Positions 1 through 7,189 of a stretch of DNA of 17,773 nucleotides are shown in pieces. The notes below the pieces were generated by a model. The model saw only the letters and a list, made by a program, of their open reading frames with translations. It searched no databases and had not been told where the DNA came from. The translations under genes and the position numbers were made by a program. This DNA is from Porphyromonadaceae bacterium UBA7207 (GTDB lineage Bacteria; Bacteroidota; Bacteroidia; Bacteroidales; Muribaculaceae): assembly GCA_002490635.1 (NCBI GenBank), contig DKUJ01000051.1, positions 1 through 17,773 of the forward strand, given 5' to 3'. How positions within the stretch are numbered: the stretch's first letter is position 1; each line of letters starts with the position of its first letter.

Positions 1-159
1 GCGCGTCCGCTGAATAGTTACACACAAACCGCAATATACATATCAACAGATGATTATTCAGCCGGAGATATTAAAAATTACGGTTTTACGGATTCATGGT
101 TCCAGGCGCACATACACCAAGCCGAGGTCATTCCGAGGCCAACGACACCCTGCAGGAGT
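1..159. other. Intergenic stretch downstream of coaE, no gene seen
   Basis: This AT-richer stretch follows the coaE stop codon. On the minus strand all short frames hit stops quickly. On the plus strand frame 1 stays open from the window edge, but it runs on into coaE antisense and shows no protein-like features. I see no convincing terminator hairpin and no good TTTG/TAnnTTTG promoter. It probably holds the end of the nusB-yajC-ybbR-coaE transcript and perhaps the upstream region of a gene beyond the window. Confidence 0.5.
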
Positions 160-753
160 TCAATGTGTCAGCCCTTGTTTCAGCTCTTCAAGCAGAGCAT
201 TTATCTGACCGAGCAGCGAAACACACTCGTCGTTCACGATTTCCGACACCGGAGGACGCGGTTCGTCTACGGGCAGTGCATATACCTGGCTCTTAATCCT
301 TGCGGCGACCTCAGCGGCCGTAAGGCCGCTGCGCCTCATCACCCTTGCCACACGCATGGGCATGGGACTTTCCACACGCCATTCGGCATCGGCTACTCGG
401 TTGAGACGGCTTTGATAGAATATCGCCGTCTCCACAAACAGCAGGCCGTCCTTACCCGGCGTTTCCGCGGCAAGAGAGTTCACCACCGCAGGGTGTACAA
501 TGGCGTTGAGGCGCCCCAGAAGCCCTGCATCGGAAAAAACGGCAGCAGCGAGCCTGCGGCGGTCGATATTTCCATCCACAATGGCCTCGCAGCAAATCTC
601 GCCGGCAATACGCGCCTTGATGCCGGCGTCGGCATCCATGATGCGCCGGGCATGGATGTCGCTGTCCAGCACCTTGTAACCTTTCAGGCGCAATACTTCG
701 CTCACCACACTTTTGCCGGAGCCTATGCCGCCGGTAATGGCAATGAGAATCAT
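160..753 (-). CDS. coaE: Dephospho-CoA kinase
   Basis: CoaE catalyses the last step of coenzyme A synthesis, the ATP-dependent phosphorylation of the ribose 3'-hydroxyl of dephospho-CoA, in the cytosol. The 197-residue protein has the usual family length. It begins MILIAITGGIGSGKS, with the Walker A P-loop GGIGSGKS at residues 8-15. The DSD motif follows at about 31-33 (VLDSDIHARRI), and the LNAIVHP segment typical of the family is near residue 87. The start codon overlaps the ybbR stop as ATGA (750-753), so the two are probably translationally coupled. It is the last gene of the nusB-yajC-ybbR-coaE operon. Function is confident from motifs and length. Confidence 0.96.
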   Translation of the reverse strand: MILIAITGGIGSGKSVVSEVLRLKGYKVLDSDIHARRIMDADAGIKARIAGEICCEAIVDGNIDRRRLAAAVFSDAGLLGRLNAIVHPAVVNSLAAETPGKDGLLFVETAIFYQSRLNRVADAEWRVESPMPMRVARVMRRSGLTAAEVAARIKSQVYALPVDEPRPPVSEIVNDECVSLLGQINALLEELKQGLTH

Positions 754-1718
754 AACTGTTCGATTATATACTCGGCGCTGTCGGCACTCAGCTGCACATT
801 CTGCAGATTCTGAGGCACATCGGTGAGCCGCAGACGTATTTTGCTGCGTTTGCGGGAAATACGCCTGTAGTCGGCTATAACGCGGAAATGCGGGTCGGAA
901 TTGGTGTAGGCGCTCATGGGCACCATATACATCACCTCAATCTGCGCCGGGAAAGTGATGAGTTTTATATTCGCCGGCACGTTCACGGGTTCGATTACCA
1001 CGCGCCGACGCTTCATGATAAGAGGCTCTGCCTCTATGGTGACGTCCACACTGTCGGGAATCGCACGTGTTCCCGGAGGCGGAAGCAGGCGCAGACGCCG
1101 TGTCTGCTGGCCTTCCACAGCCTCGAGACTCAGGGCCTCGGTGTTTATGTAGTCAACCCCCGAAGGCAGATGTCCACCGAGAGCATACAGCTTCACACTG
1201 TCGGGCGCAACCCTCGGCCGGCCGCTGAGCGATGCCCTGGGTCCGGGAGTCGCCTGCACATTGGCTCGCACCGGAAGTTTGAAACCTGGATGTGTGGTAA
1301 ATGGAATCGATATGGAGTCGGGATAGAGAACGCTGACCTGAGAGCCTCCCGAGGCGTTTCTTGCAAGCGCCTTAAGCTCGGCATTGCTGAGGTGCATGTA
1401 TTCACCGGAGCGGTACACGCGAAAGTCGATGTTCACTCCCGGAGTATCGCCGAGGGACATCTTCAACAGCTGCGTTCCACGGGCGCGGAGATTCACGGTG
1501 AGCGCATCTGGACCTTTGGAAAGGAGCGTAACCGAGTCGGGGACATGGGTTATGCGCACAGGCATCCGCAGATCGTACTGTTCTTCCTCGTTAAGGGCAA
1601 GGACGCCCCATAGAACCGCCGAGATAAACAGAAAGAGCATGAACATGAGCACATCGCGCCCGCGAGGCGAACGGATTGCCTCGCCGGCGCGGCGCAGTAG
1701 CTCTTTGAGTCTATCCAT
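750..1718 (-). CDS. YbbR/CdaR-like membrane-anchored protein
   Basis: This 322-residue protein has a basic N-terminus, one transmembrane helix at about residues 23-43 and a long extracytoplasmic beta-rich region. That region carries recurring P-D-S-V strands (VPDSVTL at about 60, APDSVKLYAL at 171, IPDSVDVTIEA at 220, and a weaker ADSAEYIIE near 312). This repeat pattern is characteristic of YbbR-like domains. In Firmicutes the YbbR protein CdaR modulates the diadenylate cyclase CdaA; no cyclase gene is visible here, so that role is not transferred. It sits 33 nt after yajC and overlaps coaE by 4 nt. A stable hairpin lies just before its start codon. The family call is confident, the cellular role is not. 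Confidence 0.85.
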   Translation of the reverse strand: MDRLKELLRRAGEAIRSPRGRDVLMFMLFLFISAVLWGVLALNEEEQYDLRMPVRITHVPDSVTLLSKGPDALTVNLRARGTQLLKMSLGDTPGVNIDFRVYRSGEYMHLSNAELKALARNASGGSQVSVLYPDSISIPFTTHPGFKLPVRANVQATPGPRASLSGRPRVAPDSVKLYALGGHLPSGVDYINTEALSLEAVEGQQTRRLRLLPPPGTRAIPDSVDVTIEAEPLIMKRRRVVIEPVNVPANIKLITFPAQIEVMYMVPMSAYTNSDPHFRVIADYRRISRKRSKIRLRLTDVPQNLQNVQLSADSAEYIIEQL

Positions 1719-1724
1719 AATTCC

Positions 1725-1742
1725 ACGGACCTTCCGGTCCGT
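1725..1742 (-). promoter_or_regulatory. Intercistronic hairpin before ybbR
   Basis: A perfect 7-bp inverted repeat, ACGGACC and GGTCCGT, encloses a 4-nt loop. In the minus-strand mRNA the loop is GGAA, a GNRA tetraloop. The hairpin ends 6 nt before the ybbR ATG and sits in the 33-nt yajC-ybbR gap. There is no U-tract, so it is not an intrinsic terminator. It could affect ybbR translation initiation or mRNA processing. Confidence 0.5.
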
Positions 1743-1751
1743 CGTCGGGCA

Positions 1752-2117
1752 TTACTTGCCCTGGTTGTTCTGGTTCTGTTCGGCAGCTGCGGCAGCATCC
1801 TCGGAGGACACATACACGCTGGTCTTGTCGATGCGCAGGCTCACGCCGTTGCTCACTTCCACCACGAAGTAGGTGGGTTTCACATCGCGGATGATGCCGT
1901 GGATGCCTCCTGCGGTGACAATCTTGTCGCCTTTGCCAAGAGCATCACGCATTTTCTGAACTTCTTTCTGGCGTTTCTGCTGGGGTCGGATCATGAAGAA
2001 GTAGAACACCACGAAGATTGCCACTATCATCAGCAGCGAACCCATTCCACCGCCGAGGAATCCACCTTCAGCAGGCTGTGCTGCAGCGGGTGCTGCGTCG
2101 CAAAGAATCGTAAACAT
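1752..2117 (-). CDS. yajC: Preprotein translocase accessory subunit YajC
   Basis: YajC is the small inner-membrane partner of SecDF in the Sec secretion machinery. The 121-residue protein has a short Ala/Pro/Gly-rich N-terminus and one hydrophobic helix at about residues 26-43 (SLLMIVAIFVVFYFFMIRPQ). The family signature RPQQKRQKE follows, then a small beta domain with GDKIVTAGGIHGII. The tail is rich in Ala, Glu and Gln (AAAAAEQNQNNQGK). It lies 15 nt after nusB and 33 nt before ybbR. In Bacteroidetes yajC is commonly next to nusB and a ybbR gene rather than next to secD. Confidence 0.96.
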   Translation of the reverse strand: MFTILCDAAPAAAQPAEGGFLGGGMGSLLMIVAIFVVFYFFMIRPQQKRQKEVQKMRDALGKGDKIVTAGGIHGIIRDVKPTYFVVEVSNGVSLRIDKTSVYVSSEDAAAAAEQNQNNQGK

Positions 2118-2132
2118 AGTATATCGTATTTG

Positions 2133-3602
2133 TTATTTGCTTATTATGCCGTCGTCGTTGAGTTTGCGCACCACCGAGAAGAGTATGCCGTTGATAAACT
2201 GGCCGCTCTTGGGTGTGCTGTAGTCGTTGGCGATTTCGATGTATTCGTTCATAGTCACCGGCACGGGGATACTGGGGAAGTTTATTATTTCGGCAATCGC
2301 CGTCATCATAACCACAATATCCATGAATGCCAGACGCTCGGAATCCCACTGTTCGGAGTTGATGAAGCTGTCGATCAGAGCGCGGTATTTCTCCCTGTTT
2401 TCCACCACCAGCTCGAAGAGACATGCCCCGAAGCGCTCGTCGTCGGTGTTCATGAACATCGGCAGCAGTTCGATCTGTCCGGCGGAAGTCTCCGCGTCAT
2501 CGGCATCTTCACCCTCTGCCTTCGGCGCAGCGTAGCTCCGGCGGATTGTCTTGAGGGCGAAAGTGCTCATTATGGCCAGGTCGTCGTTCCAGTACACGCT
2601 CTTTGTCTCCATCAGTTCGGCGAAATCGTCGGACGGCAGCACGATGGAGCGGAGCACCTCGCGCCAGAAAGCGGCATCGGTGGCGAAATCGCCGGCCGGG
2701 CTATCCATGTATTCGGCGTAGAGCTTCGACTTTATTATGCTGTCGAGAATCCGCGTGGCGGCGATATCGAAGTCGCGCCATGTGGCTGGATCGGCCTCGG
2801 GATGCTCCACGGTGTAGTCGGTGAGCGCGGTGCAGTTGCGCAGTGCTTGCACAAGCAGGTTGCCGGTGAACCTGCTGCTGGGGTTGAGCTCCTCCTCTTT
2901 TGGAAGATATTTTTTCTTGGCTGCCTCCTGGCGTTCGAGCTGAAGTTCGGTGAGCGCTATCGGGAGCACCAGCAGGGCATGATAGAGATCGTAGGCGCGA
3001 CGCAGACTCTCGTCGAGGTCGTTGCGTGCCTTGTCGTAGCTTGCCCTTGTGTCGTCGAAACCGCCGAGAGTCGTCGCGAGCAGCTTAAGTCCCTGGTCGA
3101 AACCCACATGCGAGAAATTCTCATCGCGGCGCAGGACGCGCTCAACACCTTTGTGCTTGCGCACCACTTCGGTGAAAATCGAATTCCAGAAATCGACATC
3201 GTCGGCCATGGTGAGCTTGCGCTTGCGGCGATAGGCTGCATACAGCGGATGGCGACCGATGGTTTCCATAAGATCTTCCAGACAGGAATCGAATATCGTG
3301 AAGCGGTCGCGGTTGGCGGCCAGCATGGCCTGCACGGCATTGTTGGCAGCAAGCGCACGCCCTACCCTGTTCTTCTTTATGCCCTGGTCGGGAAGAAGAG
3401 TCATGCCGTTGCCGACGCCAACAGGAATCGACGACAGTTTGAGCAGCAGTATTATGAAATCCTGATGTACCGAATAGGCGAAACGGCGGTCGCGCGAGGC
3501 TTCGGCATCGGGAGCTGGGGCAAGGCGGAAATCGCTCCGGGTCAGCAGATATGAATAGAGTATCTGAACGGTTTTAATGCGTATCAGGCTGCGATTGATC
3601 AT
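2133..3602 (-). CDS. nusB: Transcription antitermination factor NusB, enlarged form
   Basis: NusB binds boxA RNA with NusE (S10) in antitermination complexes that promote rRNA transcription. The protein is 489 residues, against about 140 in most bacteria and about 300 in Bacteroides. Helix 1 of the NusB fold is at residues 1-20 (MINRSLIRIKTVQILYSYLL). The C-terminal half of the fold is at about 385-489, with MDIVVMMTAIAEIINFPSIP, NEYIEIANDYSTPKSG and FINGILFSVVRKL. Between them lie two related helical units (about 40-179 and 202-353) that share LYA.Y and FW landmarks. Bacteroides proteins as I recall them carry only the second. The frame is open and uniform, so this is not an assembly fusion. 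It is the first gene of the nusB-yajC-ybbR-coaE operon, behind a strong promoter. Confidence 0.9.
   Translation of the reverse strand: MINRSLIRIKTVQILYSYLLTRSDFRLAPAPDAEASRDRRFAYSVHQDFIILLLKLSSIPVGVGNGMTLLPDQGIKKNRVGRALAANNAVQAMLAANRDRFTIFDSCLEDLMETIGRHPLYAAYRRKRKLTMADDVDFWNSIFTEVVRKHKGVERVLRRDENFSHVGFDQGLKLLATTLGGFDDTRASYDKARNDLDESLRRAYDLYHALLVLPIALTELQLERQEAAKKKYLPKEEELNPSSRFTGNLLVQALRNCTALTDYTVEHPEADPATWRDFDIAATRILDSIIKSKLYAEYMDSPAGDFATDAAFWREVLRSIVLPSDDFAELMETKSVYWNDDLAIMSTFALKTIRRSYAAPKAEGEDADDAETSAGQIELLPMFMNTDDERFGACLFELVVENREKYRALIDSFINSEQWDSERLAFMDIVVMMTAIAEIINFPSIPVPVTMNEYIEIANDYSTPKSGQFINGILFSVVRKLNDDGIISK
2544..2999 (-). repeat. NusB internal helical unit 2 (phylum-typical insert)
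   Basis: This segment encodes NusB residues about 202-353, from RAYDLYHALLVLPIALTEL through SKLYAEYMD, AFWREVLRSIV and SVYWNDDLAIMSTFALKTI. It corresponds closely to the insert I remember in Bacteroides NusB. It is the second copy of the diverged protein-level duplication described for this gene. Confidence 0.65.
3066..3485 (-). repeat. NusB internal helical unit 1 (extra copy)
   Basis: This segment encodes NusB residues about 40-179. Its landmarks line up in order with unit 2: RFAYSVHQDFIILLLKL with RAYDLYHALLVLPIALTEL; HPLYAAY with SKLYAEY; DFWNSIFTEVV with AFWREVLRSIV; and DQGLKLLATTL with DLAIMSTFALKTI. The units differ in the linker after the first helix. The similarity is visible only at protein level, so the duplication is old. 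Confidence 0.6.
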
Positions 3603-3623
3603 ACGGGAATGTACCTTTCTGTT

Positions 3624-3639
3624 TTTTGCAGATGCAAAA
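3624..3639. repeat. Palindrome at the nusB transcription start
   Basis: A perfect inverted repeat, TTTTGCA and TGCAAAA with a 2-nt centre, overlaps the TTTG end of the nusB -7 element and spans the expected start of transcription. It could be an operator, or simply an extension of the common TTTGCA context of Bacteroidetes promoters. Confidence 0.35.
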
Positions 3640-3665
3640 TTACGATTTTTTTAGCAACCCTCAAA
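3635..3665 (-). promoter_or_regulatory. Promoter of the nusB-yajC-ybbR-coaE operon
   Basis: On the minus strand a TTTG (-33 element, 3662-3665) and TAATTTTG (-7 element, 3635-3642; a full match to TAnnTTTG) are separated by 19 nt. This is the canonical Bacteroidetes primary sigma factor promoter. The TTTG starts directly after the maf stop codon. Predicted transcription starts near 3630, about 28 nt before the nusB ATG. Confidence 0.75.
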
Positions 3666-4313
3666 CTATTCTCCCGGGAACATTTCGCGCAACATGCGCG
3701 CCAGAGCATGCAGAGGCAGCCCCATCACATTGTAATAGCAGCCTTCGATGCCGGAAATTCCCACGGCTCCTATCCATTCCTGGATTCCATAGGCTCCGGC
3801 CTTGTCGTAGGGTCTGTAGGTGTCGACATAATCCTCGATTATGCTCTGCTCCAGATGGTCGAATGTCACACATGTGTGCACACCTATTGTCCGTGATGCC
3901 TCGGCGGAAGTCACCGTAACCCCGGTCACCACGGTGTGAGTGCGTCCCGAAAGGCTACGCAACATCTCTATGGCATCGTGTCGGTCGTGCGGCTTGCCGA
4001 GGATTTTTCCGTCGAGTATCACAACGGTATCGGCTGTAATCACTATCCCTTTGTCGCCGAGCAGGTCGCGGTAGGCGCCTGCCTTGAGCCGCGACAGATA
4101 CTGCGGCACTTCCTCAGCCAGGATATCCGACGGATACACCTCTTCTACCTCTCTGCCGTCGGCAATATCGAAATCACCCACAATCATTCCAAGCAGTTCG
4201 CGCCGGCGAGGCGATTTCGAGGCCAGCATAACATGCCGGCCGTTAAGTCCCGGAACAAGCTGCGGTGGAATCAACTCCGGGGCGGTGCTGTTGTCGGCCG
4301 ATGTATTCACCAT
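3666..4313 (-). CDS. maf: Maf-family nucleoside triphosphate pyrophosphatase
   Basis: Maf/YhdE proteins hydrolyse dTTP, UTP and some modified nucleotides to the monophosphate and pyrophosphate, a house-cleaning role in the cytosol. The family landmarks are present in the 215 residues: LASKSPRRRELL at 30-41 (S-x-R-R phosphate site), ADTVV at 94-98 with the catalytic Asp, SGRTHTVVTGV at 122-132, and YDKAGAYGIQ at 169-178 near a YYNVMGLPL segment. The AYGIQ form points to the YhdE-like (dTTP/UTP) branch. The first 25 residues are an extra N-terminal tail. The ATG overlaps the kdsC stop by 7 nt, which supports this start and coupling. It is the last gene of the cluster from nitroreductase onward. 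Confidence 0.93.
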   Translation of the reverse strand: MVNTSADNSTAPELIPPQLVPGLNGRHVMLASKSPRRRELLGMIVGDFDIADGREVEEVYPSDILAEEVPQYLSRLKAGAYRDLLGDKGIVITADTVVILDGKILGKPHDRHDAIEMLRSLSGRTHTVVTGVTVTSAEASRTIGVHTCVTFDHLEQSIIEDYVDTYRPYDKAGAYGIQEWIGAVGISGIEGCYYNVMGLPLHALARMLREMFPGE

Positions 4314-4831
4314 CCGAAAGCTTTTATGTCGTCGAGCCAGTGGCCGTTGATTTTCAGCAGTTCTTCCAGAAGCTCGCGCGCCACACCCATTCCTCCTGCA
4401 GCACCGGTTATATATGTGGCCACGGCTTTCACATCGGCGGCAGCGTCGCGCGGCGCCACGGCCAGTCCCACGAAATCCATGGGAGGAATATCGGGGATGT
4501 CATCGCCGACAAAAGCCACCTCTTCGGGATTGAGCCCTTTTGCGGCCATCCAATCCTTAAGCACCGGCAATTTGTGCGAAGCGCCGAGATAGATATCCTC
4601 AATGCCGAGCATACGGTAGCGTTCGCGGATGTTTTCGGTGCGGGCGCCGGAAATAATGGCTATATGCAGGCCGCTGCGCACTGCCAACTGCAGGGCATAG
4701 CCATCCTTTATGTTCACCATGCGCTGCGGCTCGCCGTTGTCGGCCATGGGCACGGTGGATGGAGAAAGCACGCCGTCGACATCGAAGGCAACGGCGCGGA
4801 TACGGGAAATATCGTAATTTATTCGACTCAT
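4307..4831 (-). CDS. kdsC: 3-deoxy-D-manno-octulosonate 8-phosphate phosphatase, KdsC type
   Basis: KdsC removes phosphate from Kdo-8-phosphate during synthesis of the lipopolysaccharide inner-core sugar Kdo. This is a cap-less HAD phosphatase of 174 residues, the usual KdsC size. Motif I is AFDVDGVL with D17 and D19, motif II is IISGA (S61), motif III is K87, and motif IV is VGDDIPD (D110, D111). The C-terminal GGMGVARELLEELL (146-159) matches the GG.G..RE tail of Kdo-8-P phosphatases. It overlaps the upstream DUF2520 gene as ATGA (4828-4831) and maf by 7 nt. A KdsC-like phosphatase with another sugar phosphate as substrate cannot be excluded. Confidence 0.9.
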   Translation of the reverse strand: MSRINYDISRIRAVAFDVDGVLSPSTVPMADNGEPQRMVNIKDGYALQLAVRSGLHIAIISGARTENIRERYRMLGIEDIYLGASHKLPVLKDWMAAKGLNPEEVAFVGDDIPDIPPMDFVGLAVAPRDAAADVKAVATYITGAAGGMGVARELLEELLKINGHWLDDIKAFGW

Positions 4832-5598
4832 CTATGATAGGTTTCAATCAATGTTGTCAGCGAACGGTACACGTCCTTGAGTTCGGCAGGCAGAGAGTCG
4901 AGCTGCAACTCGATGGTAGCTCTGTCGCCACGCACGGCAGGGCCGGTCTGCGAATCGTGCGGCCCACTGGCGACGGCATTCGCCACCGTGGCCTCAAGAA
5001 GAGGGCGCACGCATTCCAGTGTGAGACCGTCGGCGGCAAGAATCCGCTCGGTGCTTTCGAGTAGCACGTTCACAAAATTATTGGTGAACACTCCCGCCAG
5101 ATGGAGGGTGCGGCGGACTGCTGTATCGGCATGGCGCGGTGCGATGGCCGAGAACATAGCCGCCAGCGCATCGACCCGCTCAAGAACTGCGGAGTCGCAG
5201 GCCTCGGTGAAAAACGGCACATCGGCACAGGTGACAGGTGTGCTGCGGTTGAAAGTCATCAGCGGATAAAGCACACCTATACGGCTGCTCATCGGAGCCA
5301 TAACGCCCATGTCGACGGACCCCGAAGTGTGCACACACAAAGGATTTCCCTCCAGCCGTCCCAGCTGCTCCGCCACAGCGGCCACGGCCGAGTCGGCCAC
5401 AGCCACCACCACAGCGTCGAGGCCGTCGGAGGCATCATGTGCGAGCTGCCCGAGCGGTAGCACATCGCCACTGCGGCCATACTGTCTCAAACGGCAAAAA
5501 CCGCCCTCGGAGATAGTTCTCACAAGTGCCGAGGCAACGCGCCCTGTGCCCACAACGGCTATCGCCGGACTGTCCGAAGCAGATTCCACGGCGCTCAC
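4828..5598 (-). CDS. Rossmann-like and DUF2520 domain protein
   Basis: The protein has an N-terminal Rossmann-like NAD(P)-binding fold followed by a DUF2520 helical domain, as in ProC/ketopantoate reductase-like dehydrogenases. The nucleotide loop is AVVGTGRVASALVRTI, and HTSGSVDMGVM, GVLYPLMTF, FTNNFVNVLL and QTGPAVRGD are typical of DUF2520 proteins. The substrate is unknown. I chose GTG at 5598 because it overlaps the nitroreductase stop as GTGA, like other junctions here, and gives 256 residues beginning just before the fold. An in-frame ATG at 5643 would add 15 residues that merely read through the end of the upstream gene in another frame. It overlaps kdsC by 4 nt. Confidence 0.85.
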   Translation of the reverse strand: MSAVESASDSPAIAVVGTGRVASALVRTISEGGFCRLRQYGRSGDVLPLGQLAHDASDGLDAVVVAVADSAVAAVAEQLGRLEGNPLCVHTSGSVDMGVMAPMSSRIGVLYPLMTFNRSTPVTCADVPFFTEACDSAVLERVDALAAMFSAIAPRHADTAVRRTLHLAGVFTNNFVNVLLESTERILAADGLTLECVRPLLEATVANAVASGPHDSQTGPAVRGDRATIELQLDSLPAELKDVYRSLTTLIETYHR

Positions 5599-6140
5599 TC
5601 TGCCGCAGGTGTTGTCCACTTGCCGATATGCACTTTCTCCCAAAGCAGTTTAGCCGGATCCACCGGACGCCGGTTCTCGGCGGAATATCCGAAGGTGACT
5701 ATGCATTCCACGGCCATGTGGGAAGGAATGTCAAGCAGTTCACGCACCACCTGCTCGGAGTCTTCTCCGGTGGCATCGCTGCGGCCACGCACCTGAATCC
5801 AGCACGAGCCTATTCCAAGGTCGGCAGCCTGCAGATGCATCATGATGGCGGCTACGGTAGAGTCTTCGACATACACATCGGAGCGGCCGGGGTCGGCGGT
5901 AACCACCACTGCGAAAGCACATCCTTTCACGGGCACGGTGCCGTGAGTCTTGCACTGCGACAGCTGCTCGAGGGTGTTCTTGTCTTCCACCACCACAAAC
6001 TGCCAGGGGCGTGCGCTTTTGGAACTGGGCGACAACAGTGCCGCCTCTATAATGGTCTTGACATCATCGGCAGCTACAGGCTGGTCGGTGTAGCGGCGGA
6101 TGCTATGGCGAATCAGAAATAACTGATGCAGAGATTCCAT
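5595..6140 (-). CDS. Nitroreductase family FMN-dependent protein
   Basis: The 181-residue protein fits the small NfnB/FMN nitroreductase family. RHSIRRYTDQPV at 11-22 and SPSSKSARPWQFVVVED at 38-53 are the phosphate- and flavin-binding segments. LGIGSCWIQVRGR (108-120) and HMAVECIVTFGY form the later core. Such proteins reduce nitro, quinone or related acceptors with NAD(P)H in the cytosol; the natural substrate is not visible. It is the first gene of the nitroreductase-DUF2520-kdsC-maf run. No good TTTG/TAnnTTTG promoter lies in the 76 nt before it, so it may be read through from the SPOR gene. Confidence 0.9.
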   Translation of the reverse strand: MESLHQLFLIRHSIRRYTDQPVAADDVKTIIEAALLSPSSKSARPWQFVVVEDKNTLEQLSQCKTHGTVPVKGCAFAVVVTADPGRSDVYVEDSTVAAIMMHLQAADLGIGSCWIQVRGRSDATGEDSEQVVRELLDIPSHMAVECIVTFGYSAENRRPVDPAKLLWEKVHIGKWTTPAAE

Positions 6141-6173
6141 AAAAATCGTATTACGGGGGTTATGAAATTTTTG

Positions 6174-6191
6174 TCCGGTTTTCGCACCGGA
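6174..6191 (-). promoter_or_regulatory. Intercistronic hairpin between SPOR gene and nitroreductase
   Basis: A perfect 6-bp inverted repeat, TCCGGT and ACCGGA around a 6-nt loop, lies in the 76-nt gap. A second, weaker stem (TTCC/GGAA around TGTG) lies just upstream in the transcript. The minus-strand RNA after the hairpin is ACAAAAATTT, so this is a poor intrinsic terminator. It could stabilise or process the upstream mRNA. Confidence 0.35.
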
Positions 6192-6216
6192 AGGTTTCCC
6201 ACAGGAAGAGCCTTTG

Positions 6217-7185
6217 TCAGCGGCGGCAGACCCAGGCAGAAGGGAAAATATCGTACAGACCGGCCTCGCGGGCTTTCGAGGTCACTTCCGCCGCTCCGTT
6301 TCCACTGACGGCATACACGCGGTAGCGGCCGTCGTTGTCGAGCACGGCCAGCGGCGTGTCTGTCGAGGAATATTGTGCGGCGAAAGCATCGGCATCGCTT
6401 CTCGAGGCCAGAGAGGCCACTACAAGACAATAGGGACCGTCGCCTACGGGATCCGGCATGGGAACCGGCCTGCGCCTCGCTTCCGAAGCACCGTCGGCGG
6501 GGGTATTCATAATCAGCACCAGAGGTGCTCCGGCAACACCGACGTTTGCAATGTCGGCCACAGGGGTGGCTGCCTCCACTGTCATGGATGCCTGATTGGC
6601 ATCGCCGGCAGTCATGCCGGAGAAACGGTTGATGATTCCGACAAGCGCCACCACAACAGCGAACCCCACCACAGCAGCGGCCGCTCTGGCCGCCATACGC
6701 AGCCCGCGGGGCCGGTGTCCCATGGCATGGGAAATGCTGTCGACGGCAGGAGCCTCAGCCTCGGCAACCAGCGGCTTCAGCGACATTGCCGGCAAGCATC
6801 CGTAGCCGAGGTTGTCAGTAAAATTCCGCTCCTGTTCAAAGGATATGCCGCCTGTCGAAGTCGCCATAAGCGAACCTATGCCGGGCAGGACATAGCTGCC
6901 GTTGAGGCATATGCCATCGCGAATCTCGGCAACATCGCGGACAATGATTTCCCGGGCGTGTACGGTGTCGACTCTTTCTGCACGCGCTATGCTGAGGGCT
7001 ATTTCCTCACCTACGGCATCATCGTCGTGCTCGAACATAAGGGCAGGACATGGAGGCTCTATATTCATGCCATCGGCCGCAAGCCTCGCAGGGAGCAGGA
7101 CACGCTCGAACACACCCAGGCCGTCGACTTTCAAAAGCCGGCGGCGGGGCATAAGATAGGCTATATGTCGCGCCGTGATATTCAC
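6217..7185 (-). CDS. HU-CCDC81 and SPOR domain membrane protein
   Basis: The 322-residue protein starts with a HU-CCDC81-type region (HIAYLMPRRRLLKVDGLGVF, residues 7-26). A second HU-like unit follows at about 62-125 (EIIVRDVAEI through NGSYVLPGIGSL). One transmembrane helix is at about 165-186, then a linker, then a C-terminal SPOR domain at about 250-318 (PYCLVVASLASRSDADAFAA through AREAGLYDIFPSAW). SPOR domains bind denuded peptidoglycan glycans, so the protein probably links the cytoplasm to the cell wall; the role of HU-CCDC81 is not established. The start is GTG. An in-frame stop lies 12 nt upstream, and the next ATG (7152) would remove the conserved N-terminus. Confidence 0.85.
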   Translation of the reverse strand: MNITARHIAYLMPRRRLLKVDGLGVFERVLLPARLAADGMNIEPPCPALMFEHDDDAVGEEIALSIARAERVDTVHAREIIVRDVAEIRDGICLNGSYVLPGIGSLMATSTGGISFEQERNFTDNLGYGCLPAMSLKPLVAEAEAPAVDSISHAMGHRPRGLRMAARAAAAVVGFAVVVALVGIINRFSGMTAGDANQASMTVEAATPVADIANVGVAGAPLVLIMNTPADGASEARRRPVPMPDPVGDGPYCLVVASLASRSDADAFAAQYSSTDTPLAVLDNDGRYRVYAVSGNGAAEVTSKAREAGLYDIFPSAWVCRR

Positions 7186-7189
7186 AACG

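Noticed and set aside
163..813. Plus-strand frame open from the window edge through coaE
   Set aside because: It overlaps coaE entirely and shows no motif; the part at 1-160 is AT-rich intergenic sequence that happens to lack a stop.
1899..3554. 551-residue open frame on the plus strand
   Set aside because: It is antisense to nusB, yajC and their gap, is His/Val-rich without family motifs, and results from GC-skewed codon use. The minus-strand genes have clear homology.
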